Assembly: GCA_013365365.1 (NCBI GenBank) | Contig: JABVXU010000084.1 | Coordinates: forward strand, 62,001 to 126,000 | Direction of reading: 5' to 3' | Source: Cruorifilaria tuberocauda | Lineage: Eukaryota > Nematoda > Chromadorea > Rhabditida > Onchocercidae | DNA: 64,000 nucleotides | In this document: positions 27,901 to 41,055 of the stretch, piece by piece | How the letters are laid out: every line of letters starts with the position of its first letter | Position numbering within the stretch: the stretch's first letter is position 1 | Translations under genes and position numbers: made by a program | The notes under the pieces: model-generated | Databases searched by the model: none | The model's input: only the letters and a program-made list of their open reading frames with translations | What the model was told of the DNA's origin: nothing

Positions 27901-30900
27901 ATTAACTATCAAACTTTAGAATAGTTAAATTTTAAATTATTGCAACAACGTACTTTAATTGAAAACGATTAAAATTAATAATTTAGCAGTTGACTCAATC
28001 ATATTGGTTTCCAATGAGATTCATTTTCAATTTAAAATAATTTTAGATATAGATCATAATTACCAAAGGATTATATTTAAACGACGATAATGAATGTAAT
28101 CTATTAGAATTGAAGTAATTTCAATCGCTCAAATTATGATAAGTATAAAAAGCAAACAACTACATTTATTGTAATATGAAAAACGATTAACTGATCGATT
28201 AAATTCAAAAAAAGAGGCTTATTAAGAATTGATATGGCGATAAAATAATTCTTTCGTTGAGAAACAGAAACAAAAACAACGGACACCTTTTTTGGATTTA
28301 ACATTTAGTTGTGGAAGAAAAACTATCATTTGATTTCAACATTTTGCACACAGAAAGATTGTTAAAATTTCATCATTTTTTTATAATTAGATTACATTTT
28401 GTGATGTACGACACAATGAGAACATTAAACATCGATTACTTTTGCTATGAATGCCAATCTTTTATTCAGAAATGATTGAAACGCAAACTTTCACATTTTA
28501 AAATTGAGGGACTTTTTTGCTTTCATTGTGGGAATTTTACAGGGTACACTTTTTAATAAATGTATGTGAGCAATTTCTGAAAAATTGCATTAATAGAATA
28601 AAAGTTGTTAATTGAAATTCAGCTCGATAACAAAGAAAAAAATGCAAAAAAAGGGCCGAAAAATTTTACTCAAAATGTAAGATTTTCATGAATGAATTCA
28701 TTTGAAAAAAATTTACGAGCTCAAGCATTATCGATGATTGGTAATAATATTGATGGACTGTCTAGTTTCATTTTTTATTTAAAAAACTGGCCCACAGTTG
28801 GTCGATTTTAATTTAATATAATCATTTTGTTTGGCTTAAGATTCAAATGATAAATGTTAGAAAGGAATGTCGATTGAAAATGCCTTTAAAAAAGCAAAAT
28901 GATTCAGAGTGATGCAGAATGAACAGAATCGGTTAGCTTAAACATTACACTACAAAAACAAATGTAACTTTCAACAAAACTTTTTGAAATCAAATCGAAC
29001 TCATGATGTTACCGAAATATAGCTTGAACAAAACTGACATTCTCAATGCAACTTAGAGCTCTAAGCTCATATGTTCTAGCCGAAATTTGCTTTGTTCATT
29101 TTATATTTTAGGGCATTACACCCCGTCTATATAGCATATTTATCTAATTTACATTGTTAATTGTATACACATGCATTCTCATTCGATAAACTGAGAATCA
29201 AAGCGGTATTATTCAGTTAGGAATTTGACTGTTGTTTAAATACGGTAAGAGCAATTTTTTTGATCCGAATTTGTATCGCAGCATTACCGAAAAGTTATTT
29301 GGTTATTCGATAACGAAGAAAAATCAAGTTTTTTCACAAGAATTTAAAATAAATTCTTATTCTTTTTCTAATTTTCTATATAATTCGCTTAGGAAATAAA
29401 TAAATTATATTTTGAATTCTTAGCAATGCTCTTTTCAGAACAGCAAAATCAATTGCAGGAATTTTTTGTTTTTGTCACCCATGCTTTAAATTTTATCCCT
29501 TAAAATTTTTATTTAATTCTTATTAAAATTATTTGCCGCGAGCGTATAACTATACGAACTTTTTGAAAACCTTTTGGAGTCAATTGGTGAAATTCTTAAT
29601 ACTATTAAAAAGCAATAAACTGAAGTTATGAATAGTAAACGTAAGATTTCCAGAAAATTTTATTCATGAAGGATTTTAAACTGAAATCAACGAAATGAAG
29701 CACTTAAAATCATTGGAATCAGTTTTATTCAAACTGAGTAAGGTATGAAATGGTGGTATGAGCATTAAACGCAACTTTTTGCACTTGGGTCCCATGATTT
29801 CTATCAAAAATATTTGTGCCGAATTCCATAGCTACACTTTTTAGGATGTATAATATGAAAATCTACTGCACTTTCTATCTTCTGTAATAGTAGTGCAACA
29901 TTCCAAATAAAATTACAAATTTTGTTCCAGCTGTGACAATCGGCGTATATCCAGAAATATCTCACGGGTAGCCGATCATTACAAGAGAGCACTTTCCCAA
30001 TCAATTCCGCCGTTTATTTTTCGTAACGGATTGAAACAAACCAAAACTACTTAGAAGTTTCGATCAACTAAATAATCGTAAATATACTCAAAACCTCGAA
30101 TTAACGACTTTATTCTGTCACCTTTTTTTGTAAATCGAAAGTTATCTCAGATAGCAATCAGCAACCGACCTGAAAGGTCCTTTTAGAGAAATTCAAGCTC
30201 GCAGAAGCTTCAATGATTCATGTTGATTAAATTACAGAAGCCGATGGTCGAATGTGAAAAAAATACGCTCATTACAGTTCCATGCAATTAATGCTAATTT
30301 CTATTGTGCATACAAAATATTGTACTCAAGAACTTAATGTATTAAAGATCTTCCTCACCATACCTTCATAACAAACAGCGATGAAAGTCTTCCTCTTCAT
30401 ACGATGCTTCTGTCTCTACATCCCCTTACATTTAATTTGACGACTAATTTTACGGAGATCTGTGCGGAAATCTCGACTAAGTCACACTTATTAAGCAATT
30501 AAAGCGATCTCAAGTTGACCAATCTCATAATAACAAAGCATTTTAAAATACAAAAATTTTAATATTCTAAAAAGAAGCATACTGCAATACCAAATTTTTT
30601 TATAAAAATACAATGATAAACGCTTACATGTGCAAAGCAAAAACGATTCATCGAGGAATATATTTCCATAACTTATCCAAAATGAAATTTACTTTTTTGC
30701 AGAACCATAAAATAATAATGGTTATAAAACAACCGAAAACAAGAATGAAAGGAAAAAAATGTCAGAGATTTTCAAATAAAAATACCTTCACAATTTCATA
30801 TTTCATAAACTACACAAACTAATAAATAGAGAAAAAGAACGATCGGGTAGAACTTTAAATGGACGGTTTCTCCGTACATGTCTCTACACATTAACAGATG

Positions 30901-31160
30901 GACAATAACTAGATGAGGTGAGTTATTCATGAATGCTGAACTTAACGAACATCTCTTGAAAGCTGCCTACCAGGCAGTTATTAAAAGTTGTATCAAGCAA
31001 TTAAATTGTTGAAAAAACACACTTTTACTAAAAACAGTTCAAAATATTGACGTTTAGATAACACTAGATCAAGAATCATCATATAGAATACATAGAACAA
31101 GTGCAACCTTGATCAATTTCAGAATGCAACGCTTTGCGGCACTGCCTTACAAACATTGAA
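24905..31160. other. Gene-poor region, 6.2 kb, upstream of hsp-25
   Basis: Uniformly AT-rich sequence without any open frame that combines length, codon character and splice signals. It contains the hsp-25 5' flank (near 24.9-25.1 kb) and the 3' flank of dpl-1. I saw no tRNA, no large inverted repeat and no transposase-like frame. A loose cluster of GAA/TTC triplets near 25005-25045 does not keep the 5-bp spacing of a true heat shock element. Confidence 0.45.
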
Positions 31161-34100
31161 CTATTCATAACCTAGATTTTCTTCTTCTTCTTCATATACT
31201 TCTTCATATTGTTGTTCTTCAGAAAGCTGATCCTGCCCAACATCCTAAATTGCATTAATGTTATTTAAAGTAAAATAATCTAGGAATAAAAATGTTTCTG
31301 AAACATTAAATATTAAACAAAGCTTAAAACCTCGTTTATATTGACGCCAAAAATATGGAAAGAAAAAGAAATACCTGAATGGTGTAACCAGCTTGTCTAT
31401 GTGCATTAAATGTCCTCTGCTGTGTGTTGCTCGAACCTTCTTGTTGGATGTTATACCTCTGCACTGGTGTACGAGTAGCACGATACCCATTTGAGCTCGC
31501 TGTTAGATATTTCTGGAAAAAATAAAAGTTATGCCATCAAAAGTAGTAACCATGAACATACTCCTTCGTATTGCAATTTCATAATTTATTTGGTTACAAA
31601 ATTTAAATTAAGCGAAAAATGACCGAATCCGAGTCCGTCTGAAGAGCATTAACGCCAGTAATCACAGTTCGTGGAAGAACAGGTGGAATAACTCGAGCTG
31701 AAGATGACGTCAGACGTTTTGGTTGATGGTAGTTGACTGCTGACTGTTCAACGCGCGGTGCAGAAGGTATAGCATAAGAAGCAGTACTAAAATTCAAAGC
31801 AAGATTTCTTTATAGATTCCAATTAATCAAACATTTCGTAATTCAACTACTAATATATCCATCATCTAATCTGGTAAGAAATGCAAAAAAATACAGTGAA
31901 ATAATGAAAATAAAATAAGCTTACTGTTTATTGTCTTGTGATGTGTTAACAGTTGAAACAATATTCGATGAGATATCGTAGGCGGCATTATTCCAAGTAC
32001 CTACAGAAGAGAAAAGATGAAACATGCAATTACTACAACATTTTTTGGAACTGCATGAAATATTTCATAGTTTTGCAGACTAGAAATATTAGAGGAAATA
32101 AAAATCAAACCTGAATTTATTAATATTAAATAGCTATCAATCTTCCAGATTGTATTAAGAAAAGTTCATCGTTGAACTCTTTCACAACTCAAAAAACTTA
32201 CCATCAATAATTTGGTCGACATAGTCGCGAAGACAAAGAGGTAAATAAGACTTGATTTTATTACGGTCAGCATCAGTAACTTCACCGCGGTCTAAACCAT
32301 AGGCAAGTCCAAGCCTTTTGAGCACTTCGATATCATCGTGAATTTCGAATGGTTGATCGAAATTGAACAGATATTCAGTCCTTAAAATGCTAGACTTTAT
32401 AGAGCTTACACGAATCCTAATTTATATAGGTGCATTTTAATGTAAACTTTAACAACTTACCATTACAGCGATATAAAAGTCATGAATGAAAATATTGCTC
32501 ATAAGAGCCAAAAAGATATTTGAGATTTTGAAATCGATAGACTTCAAATTTTGAATTTGAATTCCGAAAGAGTTCACGATGAGAAAAGCAACAAAGTTCG
32601 TTGATGATAAAAAGCCTGTCTTAAAAAGAACTAGAGAAAAGAACGAATATGAAATATCAACTTTCGAACCTAAAAAACAATTCTATTTCGAGCAGCATAC
32701 ATTTTATATTTGTAAAAATACTCTCCTTCTGATGAGATGTTCCCTGCTTCGGGTATGAATATAAATAAAATCCATCATCTAATTTGGTAAGCAAGCAAAA
32801 ACTGCGGTCCCAAATAAGCAACCTGAGAGCAGAGAGACTACATATTTTATGAGAAATGTAAGGGTAAGCTGCGAACAAACTTGTCATGAGAGATGGCACA
32901 ATCGATGAATGTTTTTTTTGCTGTGTTCACAATAATAAACGGCAAATAAAGTATCGAATCTTCCATTGGACGACCATTATCACGTTCCAGCTCACGATTT
33001 TTTTCCACCAATGTTTTGTAAGCCACAAGCTAAAAAAACACTGTAAAGTATGTTTAAAGCTAGAAAAAAATTTTCTTGTTAATATAATAAATAGCTCAAT
33101 ATGAATTAAGTCAATAAATTTAGCCTTGTTGGAAAAAACATATGCAGTACTAATTTGGTATAAAAATTTTCCATCGAAAATTTATTGAAATATTTTAAGT
33201 AATGAAAAGCACCTAATAATCAGAGAATGGAATTGTAAAGTTACATTTCAAAACTTATAAGGTCAGCAATCAACAGATTTGGTTTTTGTGATTTTTACGG
33301 CAAAAATAAATTAATAAACTAGTTACAAGTAAGTGAGTTTACCTGTATTATAAGCTCCTGAAGCTGATCAGACTTATGACGTATTCGTTCCTGTCGCTTC
33401 GCTTTTTCTTCCTCCAATTTACGACATTCCTGTACTGAAGATGTTGGTAATCCAACCCATCGAATTTCTTTCTTCTCTTTTTCAATGATATTCATAGCCA
33501 TGAGCACATTCAATGCATCATACACACGACGTCGAATGTTTTTCATATCGTACTGTTGCTTTTCCTAAATATTTATGGAAAATGCAAATGTTTAAATAAC
33601 TTGAAGTATAAAATGAGCAATAACTTCGAAAAAAACTTATTAGCAAATTAAAATTTTTTTTCCTATTTCTCACATAAGTTTACATTGCATTCATTTTTAT
33701 AGTGAAGTATCTCTGAAATTTTAAACTGAGTTATCTAAATATGAGAAGAAATAATTGGTTCCTCTTAAATTTAACTTTCTGGAAAATTATGCTAGTTAAA
33801 AATGAAAATATACCGTATCTGTAGGTTGAACATCGGCTGAATCGAAATACTCGGAAACAAGCTCATCAGCTACCTAAAACAGATTCTGTTAAAAAATAAT
33901 CAATTTCTTTACAAAATTCTTCTAAAAAAAATTACTACAATGAAATTTAATAGTTGTCGAAATTCACATTTCATATTACAGTAAAAATACTAGTGATTTT
34001 CCTGCAATAGCAATAGATAATTGAAGTCGCATGAATCACAGGAAAATCCATTTAAATTATCCTTTTAGAAAATTAATAACAGGAAGAAAAGAAAACAGCA

Positions 34101-34672
34101 ATAATGCATGCCTCATTATAATTCGTATGTCCTTTTTCTTTCACTTTCTCACATACTTTGGTACTAAAATGCCGTAGACCTTTAGATTTATCGGTACTGC
34201 GAGGGAATTTCCGTATTAACTGAAGATCACAAGCATAATTATTAGATAAGGACCGCTTTGCTTGGTACATGGATGAACTACCAGCAGGATTTGTACTTAT
34301 ACGAGTGACTGGAACATAACGATTCGGAGCCACTGCAGAAATTGACATAGATGGAACAACTGATGCATGTGTTGCAAGCCGTCTTATTCCGGCTCCCTAA
34401 GAATGGATATTAATAATCAGGCATTTAAAACTGATTTAAATAATTCCTGAGTATATAAAAATCTGGTAGTGTTATCATAGGAGGCTTTAAAAAACATCCA
34501 AAAAGATATGGAGAATTCTGTTCAATCAATAGATCAATGACGTTTGTTTATACAATTATCCAGAATATAAACTTACAGCACTATAATTGCTCTGACCAGA
34601 TGATGTGACAACTCTGCGTGCTAAGTGGGATGCAAGCTCCGATGGCGTGCTACTTGTTTCACGTTCATCCAT
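31161..34672 (-). CDS. dpl-1: DP-family transcription factor, E2F dimerisation partner
   Basis: Ten exons join in phase to 483 residues: 34672-34577, 34396-34112, 33873-33814, 33564-33343, 33029-32881, 32380-32202, 32000-31925, 31786-31624, 31512-31375 and 31244-31161. The winged-helix DNA-binding domain spans exons 2-4 ([62 protein letters not shown]). It is followed by the leucine-rich dimerisation helix ([11 protein letters not shown]) and the DP-specific marked-box region ([39 protein letters not shown]). The tail is low-complexity and ends in a Glu-rich stretch. DP proteins bind DNA only with E2F and control cell-cycle genes in the nucleus. The exon 2 donor is GC instead of GT (GAG|GCATGC). 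Reading on to a weak GT at the same exon end would insert five residues into the conserved NYNEVADELV segment, so GC-AG is preferred. Confidence 0.95.
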
Positions 34673-36242
34673 TACTTCTTAACATAAGAATAGATCTATC
34701 GAAAATGTGATATGATAATGAATGATACTTGTAATTAAAGAGACTGCAGCTAGGAAAAAAATTTAAGAAATTTTAACAACTTTCACAGCAGCTTTCAGAA
34801 GACAACAGTTACCTATACCAATAGGATGAGTTACTTTCTAAAAGCTTCCTAGTTTTTCAAAACTTGTCAGCAATAAATCATCTATCTTACGCGTGTTATT
34901 GTATCGCCCATACTTAGATTACAGCTAAGAACAAGTGATAAGAGTTTAATATAAAAAAAATAAAACATAAAAAATTCCTTAAGTGACACAGATAAAGCGA
35001 AAAATACTAGTGGAAATGATAATAATGGTAATGATAGTGAGAATAAAAATAATCAACAATAATGCTAATAATAACAATAAAAGTTTGAGGATGCAGCAGA
35101 AGTAGAAGGGAGAAATGGAAACAAATAGTATATTAAGCGCACTACTATAACGCATGTGTGTCACGTACCATCACGTACGTTATACAACGGGACGTCGATT
35201 ACTACATGTTTAACGAAAAGTTGAGCATCTCCCGCCAATGCCTGTTCACGTATGCACACGCGAACCATCGAAGACAGTGAGAGAGAGAGAAGTAGGGGAA
35301 AGAGAGGGAACAATGAAGGAGAGAGAGAGAGAGACAATAACCCGTCTACCTTTAATTGGATTCCACTTGCGAACGCGGCAAACTTCAAAAAATAGCCCAC
35401 TGTAAAAGCTATCACAACAATTGAAGCGTAATAGCTCAGATTACTGTAGCTGAGAATTCGGAGCGAAAGTCTGGAGGAATTCGTGCAAAGAGCCGTGACT
35501 TCACAAATTTCGAATGGCGTTGTTGGAATTTAAGGAGTCCGCGATAAGCTTTATGAGCTGTGCTTTGCTTGCATCTTAATGTCAGGAAGATTGTGTCTTC
35601 GATCTACTCAGTTCTCTTCCTAGAATTTCGTTTTGTAATTGTTTAGAAGTAAAATGTTGACGGTTACTGTCGATTGTCGATTGTTAATTCAATGGAAATA
35701 ACACTGTAAATAGAGGAAATGGCAGCCGTTGTATCATTTTTATTATTTTGCACATTGCGAGAGGCAGCTTGTCCAACTCCATGTATTACTAATCAGACTT
35801 AGCTATATCATGTAAGTCGTCCATCATGACGTAATCTAATTATATTCGTTTAAACTGAAGTCAACCTTTTTGCGGAAAATCAGCGCTTCTACCATTTTCT
35901 TTAAACATTTCATTTTATTACTAATTATCTAAAACTCTACTAGCCCTCCACAGTCACACTAAAACTTTCACTTTTTATAATTGACATAAGTTACATTGAT
36001 GTTTACTGAAAGTCAGAAAGAAATCTGAATTTAAAGGAAAAATAAACAAGAAATTTTTTGGAAGGGAATTTCGAAAGGAAATGAAGTGTAAAGTCTTTGA
36101 AGGAAGGACTCTTCGAACATTTCTTCATTGACTTTAAAAACTTTTTTTGAATGAAAAATGGAAACAAATAATGCTTTCTCACTATATCAAAAAAACAGAA
36201 ATTGATAAGAGAATATTTAGTTTGAAAAAGAAAAAATCAGAG
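34673..36242. other. Divergent intergenic region between dpl-1 and the F-box gene
   Basis: Holds the probable promoters of both genes. It contains a GA-rich tract (35277-35335) and a slightly GC-richer piece at about 35140-35270. A TTAAG acceptor lies seven bases before the dpl-1 ATG and may be a spliced-leader acceptor. No coding exon was recognised. Confidence 0.45.
35277..35335. repeat. GA-rich microsatellite-like tract
   Basis: Two runs of (GA)5-7 separated by imperfect purine sequence, upstream of dpl-1. GA tracts can bind GAGA-type factors in promoters, but nothing here proves that. Confidence 0.8.
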
Positions 36243-39200
36243 ATGGAAGATCAGTCAGAAAGAGAAAATTCACCACAAACATACGATACTGAAGGTGGCG
36301 GAAGTTCAAGAACTGAAGCAAGCATCACATCAATCGAACGTTTGCGCGAAATTTTGGAACGTCGAGAGTCGACCATTGAAGATTTGCGTCAAACAGTTGC
36401 AATGTTAAAACATAATATTGCAGAACAGCGTGATGAAATCATTCGCTTGAAAAGTCTAAACAATACTCATAACCTAGTGAGTTTTTCAGTCTTCTACCTG
36501 CTCGTTTTTCTCTCTTAGATGAACCTATTTAATGTCTTTGAATTTTCCGGATCAATGGCAATCTGTTATGGATAATGTTCTGTTTCCTGACATTATTATT
36601 TTTTCAGCAAAATCCACTGATCTCCTTACCGTTCGAACTTATCAAGATGATCTTTTATCTTTGTGATGCTGTTACACGATGTCGCATTTGCTGCATTAAT
36701 AAAAGGTTTTTTGATAACTTCTCGATAATTACACAAATTATTACTATTTACTAAAAATAAATCAACCAGTTGAAATGGGTTTCAAAAGAATTAGATTGGT
36801 AATCCAAAGTCAAGTTTCCGCAAATGAATCTAACGTGGTTAGCCGACACAAACTTTAAAAAGTTACTAGTGCTAGATGTATTAATTTACTAGTTAGTACA
36901 TATGTATTATATGTTAAGTATTGAATTTCTTAAATTTAGGCTGGCTGAAGAGTTGGGCAATTGGGCCGATGTTCAACATCTTTATTTAACAAGAGTGCCA
37001 ATTGAAGATGAAGCAAACAAGACTGTTTGTTCTTTCATTTTACATCATAAATACAAATATATTCAATAAAATTGGATTATGAAAAGTTTAGAAAAAGAAA
37101 ATTTTCCAGGTTGTAATTCATGCTTATCAAGCTATCACCAATTCTTCTACAGTAGGCATAATTCGCACTACTAGAGCTATACCAATGCTTCATAATTTCC
37201 GGTTATTTATGATATTTTACATGACAACATTTATTTATTCCAAGAATTTGATGCGATTTTCAACGTTTTTGATTTAAAAATTTTTCATTAAAATATATGG
37301 AACATTTATTGGCTAATATTATGCGCATCGTAACATAAAACGTGCTGTTCAAATGCACATGATTGGCCCATATATTCATGAAACAAAGTGGATGGCAATG
37401 AACTTTGTCTATTGATATAAGATTGAATATTTAGTAAATAATAGCAAAAAAAATTTTGGATAGATTGGGAAACAACTTTGCAGCAATGTGAAAACGATTT
37501 TGGTTGAATCTTCAACAATGCGATTTTTGGATCGTTGCAATAGGATATCAGCTGAAGAGGGTTTTTTTGCTTTGCTACGAAAACTGGAAATTGTCAAATT
37601 ATGCAGTATACGAGATAATTTAAGATTAGAAATTAAAAATTTTTAAATCCTACAAAAAAAACTCGAATTTTTATTAAAAAAATTGCCTTTATAATCAAAT
37701 ACTTCATTAAAAAGGAAAAATTTGCAAATTTTTTGAAGATTTTTTCTTAGGATAAATGTGTTCGAAGCGTTCCATGCTGTTCGTATGAATATATTAGTAA
37801 TAATAATTCTTTAACTTCAAAATAGATAAATAAGTAAAACAGATTGAAATTATGTAGAAAAACTGCAAATTTCAAAAAAATTGACTGGAAACTGAAATTC
37901 TCATCTAAAAAGCGTGGTTAGTTTTTAAATGAAAAATGAAATTGGTGAAAAAACGAATTTGAAATAAATTTTTAGTCTCGTCTATACTTTGAGCGATTTC
38001 CTCATGTTGCCAAATCTTCGTGCGCTCCACATTCGAGAAACGCCCACCTTAGTTGATGTTCCGCCATTGGATAAAATTTGCGCTCCAATTGAAGATCTTC
38101 GAATTTGCACACACCGAATGCGTATTCGACAGCTATTAATCATATGTCAGGCTTTAGCAAGTACATTACGACGTTTGGAATTATTACTGACTGTTATCGT
38201 ACCGGAAGGGACCGCTACAGCTCAAGTAATGCGTTTCACTTGTCTAAAGATTTTCCTTAAAGTAAAATTTTTGAACTTTTAGAAACAACTCTTAGATATA
38301 TTCTTCACGATGATTTCTTTAGCTATAACTATCCGTTTTATATCTTAGAATCGTAATGCTGCTGTTATGGAAGTTGCAGAAACAATGACTACTATGCAGC
38401 ATTTGAGTCATTTAACGCTCGCACGGATCTTTCTGAAGGTATGTTAATAAATGTACGAAAATTGAATTTGGGAATTAAAATAGAAATTCAAGCTTTTTTT
38501 CTAATTCCAATCAATAAAAAAATTTTCAGCCTTCAACAAGCGAACAAATATTTGAGCTGCTGAAAATGTTTCATTCATTGTCAACAATAACATTTGAAGC
38601 ATTGGTTTTAAATGACTTCGTACAACTTGCAAATGTTCACTTACCATCATCAGTATCTTTTCCAGCTCATTCCATTTATTCCTAACATTTGAAACTTATT
38701 TATAGAAGATTAATTAAGAAGTTATCTGCTACAATCTTAAGGCTACATTTCTAATTATCAATAGCAATCTCTTTTGGAACAATGATACCTGAAGAACTTG
38801 TTAATACTGGATCTTGGTCTCAAAGTTTTTTTCCAAACAAATATCTACTTAAACTGTAAACGCTTGACAATTCTTTTGTAATTCATTTAGGTAAAACGAA
38901 TCATAGTAACGGAATCAATCAAGATCGATCCGTCATGGTATCCACTTAATTCAACTTCCATGGAATTCTTTGACGTTTTCAACGACGAAAGGATGCCAGT
39001 TAGTTCAATTTTTATAATTTGAAATATAATTTTTTTCAAATCTACTTGCAATGTGGAAAACAAAAACTGCCGTGCTTCAGATATTACAAGATGCGTGTCG
39101 TAGGGTGCGACGTGAGATCACGTTCCAGCTGGGACGTCTTCGTGGATTTGGTCCAGCAACTGTAAATTTTCAATTGAGTCTTGTGCGAATTTTGGCGAAT

Positions 39201-39326
39201 AAAACGTCACCATTGCGTTTCGGAAATCGAAAAGGCGATTGCCGTGTATTTCTTTGGAAAGGACGTATTCTTACACGTAAGGAATACTTAAAAATGAATG
39301 ATATAAACGTCGATGAGATGATGTGA
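36243..39326 (+). CDS. F-box protein with N-terminal coiled coil and leucine-rich C-terminal region
   Basis: Exons: 36243-36476, 36608-36705, 36940-37024, 37110-37201, 37484-37605, 37976-38225, 38349-38438, 38530-38652, 38891-38998 and 39081-39326. Exon 1 encodes an acidic start and a heptad coiled coil (ERLREILERRESTIEDL ...). Exons 2-3 encode LISLPFELIKMIFYLCDA and TRCRICCINKRLAEELGN, a good F-box (Skp1-binding helices). The rest has Leu-rich segments such as LPNLRALHIRE, LRRLELLLTVI and LSHLTLARIF, likely a degenerate LRR substrate-binding region. By family it would be the substrate receptor of an SCF ubiquitin ligase; the target is unknown. All junctions keep phase except 37605/37976, where the natural donor leaves phase 1 and the next exon needs phase 2, so a small exon may be missing there. 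An in-frame ATG at 36147 would extend the N-terminus. No named orthologue recognised. Confidence 0.7.
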
Positions 39327-40737
39327 TGTTTACCAACATATGTAACAGACGCTAAATTATGTGACAATTAAACAAGTCAATAAATTATATTTGTTAAATC
39401 AAGAATACTGATCTGTCGGGTGACAAATATGCTGAAAGATTATGAAAATTTGAAGTGGAACTCATACAAAAAGTAGAAGACAAATATATCATGTAAATGA
39501 CCGTTGTGAATACCGTCATGAATATGAGTATTGTTCGGTGCTTTAAAAGTCCTCTCAGTAAACATGATATGGCTATAAAAAGCAGTCTTTTGGAAGAAAT
39601 ATTTCTAAATTCACTTAACGTATTCTAAATTGATTGCTTTAAAATTCCATTTTCAAACTCTTTAAAGTGATTGTTGTCGGTAAAAAACTGAAATGTTAAA
39701 TATGAAGATGATAAAATTTTATTTTAGGAAGCTTTTGTGTAGATATGCTCAGCTAAAGCAGATTGTAAGCTTTCTTTTTTCTCGGTTCATTGTCTTCTCA
39801 TCAACATCTATAAGGACTGATTAAAAGTCATTTATCCTTTCCACACAGTTTCATCATCTTTAAGAGATGATGGTGCGTTAACCATTGCACAAATTTTCAT
39901 TTAAAGTACTTCAATTAAACTCATCTCAAATCTCCTTTGTCCTATTAAGAATCCTTGATCTTGATAAACGCATTTACATTATTTCAATAAATTTCACAAT
40001 TTTTATCGTTATGTAGTAGGTGTATGAGACTATTGAGCTGCCCTACTACTATCATTATCAGCCTTTCCTGATCTTTACCCGAAAACGCCGACTTCAAGCC
40101 GTATAAAGCTTTATAGCTTCATCTTCATCCCCCAAAGCTTCATCCTCCAGAAGCTTCATAGTCGATTGATAACTTGGCATCACTGAAAATCATTTAGCAA
40201 CTCAATAATCTTTTGTTATTTACTTTCCTGGAGAATTTCCTGAAAAACTTTCTTGCAATGAACTCTATATAAAGAAGTTTAACTATAGGAACAGGATATT
40301 CGATCAAACCCGTCATAACATCAATCTAAAACAGCTTTTACAAATCATATGCATCAGTACTAACCAAATTAGAAATATGCAGTATCAATCAATCGTGAAG
40401 TTTGACTCACAATGATTATTATTATAAAATTAAGTGCTTTCCTTTATTCTTTGCGGAAGTTCAGTTGATATGTTTTGAAAGATAGGATAAATAAAATGTT
40501 TAAATGCGACAATAATAATGTCTTCTATCAGTGATTATTATAGCGATGAAGCTCGAGATCGAGATATGATATTGCAATCATTGTTAAGGAATTGCTGTTT
40601 TTCTAATTAAACCGAATTTAGATATTTTAGGTAATATATACATTGTTAAGAAACCATTTTCCTCAACAGTTTCAATATATATTTGAAATTTCTACAGTGC
40701 AATCAAAATTGAAAACTTTGCGGTGAATAATCTATTT
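39327..40737. other. Intergenic region after the F-box gene
   Basis: AT-rich sequence with no supported open frame, RNA gene or repeat until the direct repeat that begins at 40738. Confidence 0.4.
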
Positions 40738-40807
40738 TCTCATCTATCAATTACTGTACAAGAATTTTTTTTAATATTTTTAGAATTTTCGAATAATACT
40801 TAGAAAT
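40738..40807 (+). repeat. 70-bp direct repeat, copy 1
   Basis: Bases 40738-40807 match 42436-42505 with a single visible difference (TTACTG versus TTGCTG). The unit contains a T-rich run ending in TTTTTAG, a potential splice acceptor. Confidence 0.9.
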
Positions 40808-40808
40808 A

Positions 40809-41055
40809 ATTCTTAGAATTGACTAGAATTGATCCAATGAAAAGTTTAGAAGTTCGGATGTCAACAATTGGATGTCAGCAGCTGCAATCAGTTTTTATTC
40901 CACGTCAGAGGGATCAGTGGAAGATATTAAGGAATAAAAATTGTGATAACGAAAGTGGACGATTCATAAAAGCAGAAGGAAGCAAGATGAAACTCGAAGC
41001 TATATCCATTCCAATCAAGTTTTTTCGAAGATTGATTCATAAAAATGAAATTTAA
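40809..41055 (+). CDS. Candidate terminal exon of an unrecognised gene
   Basis: After the acceptor AATTCTTAG there is an uninterrupted frame of about 80 codons (for example LEVRMSTIGCQQLQSVFIP, KILRNKNCDNESGRFIKAE) ending in TAA at 41055. Composition is balanced and basic rather than AT-driven, which argues for coding. No homology recognised and no upstream exon established. An internal ATG at 40819 could serve as the start of a 78-residue product. It sits directly downstream of direct-repeat copy 1. Confidence 0.3.
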
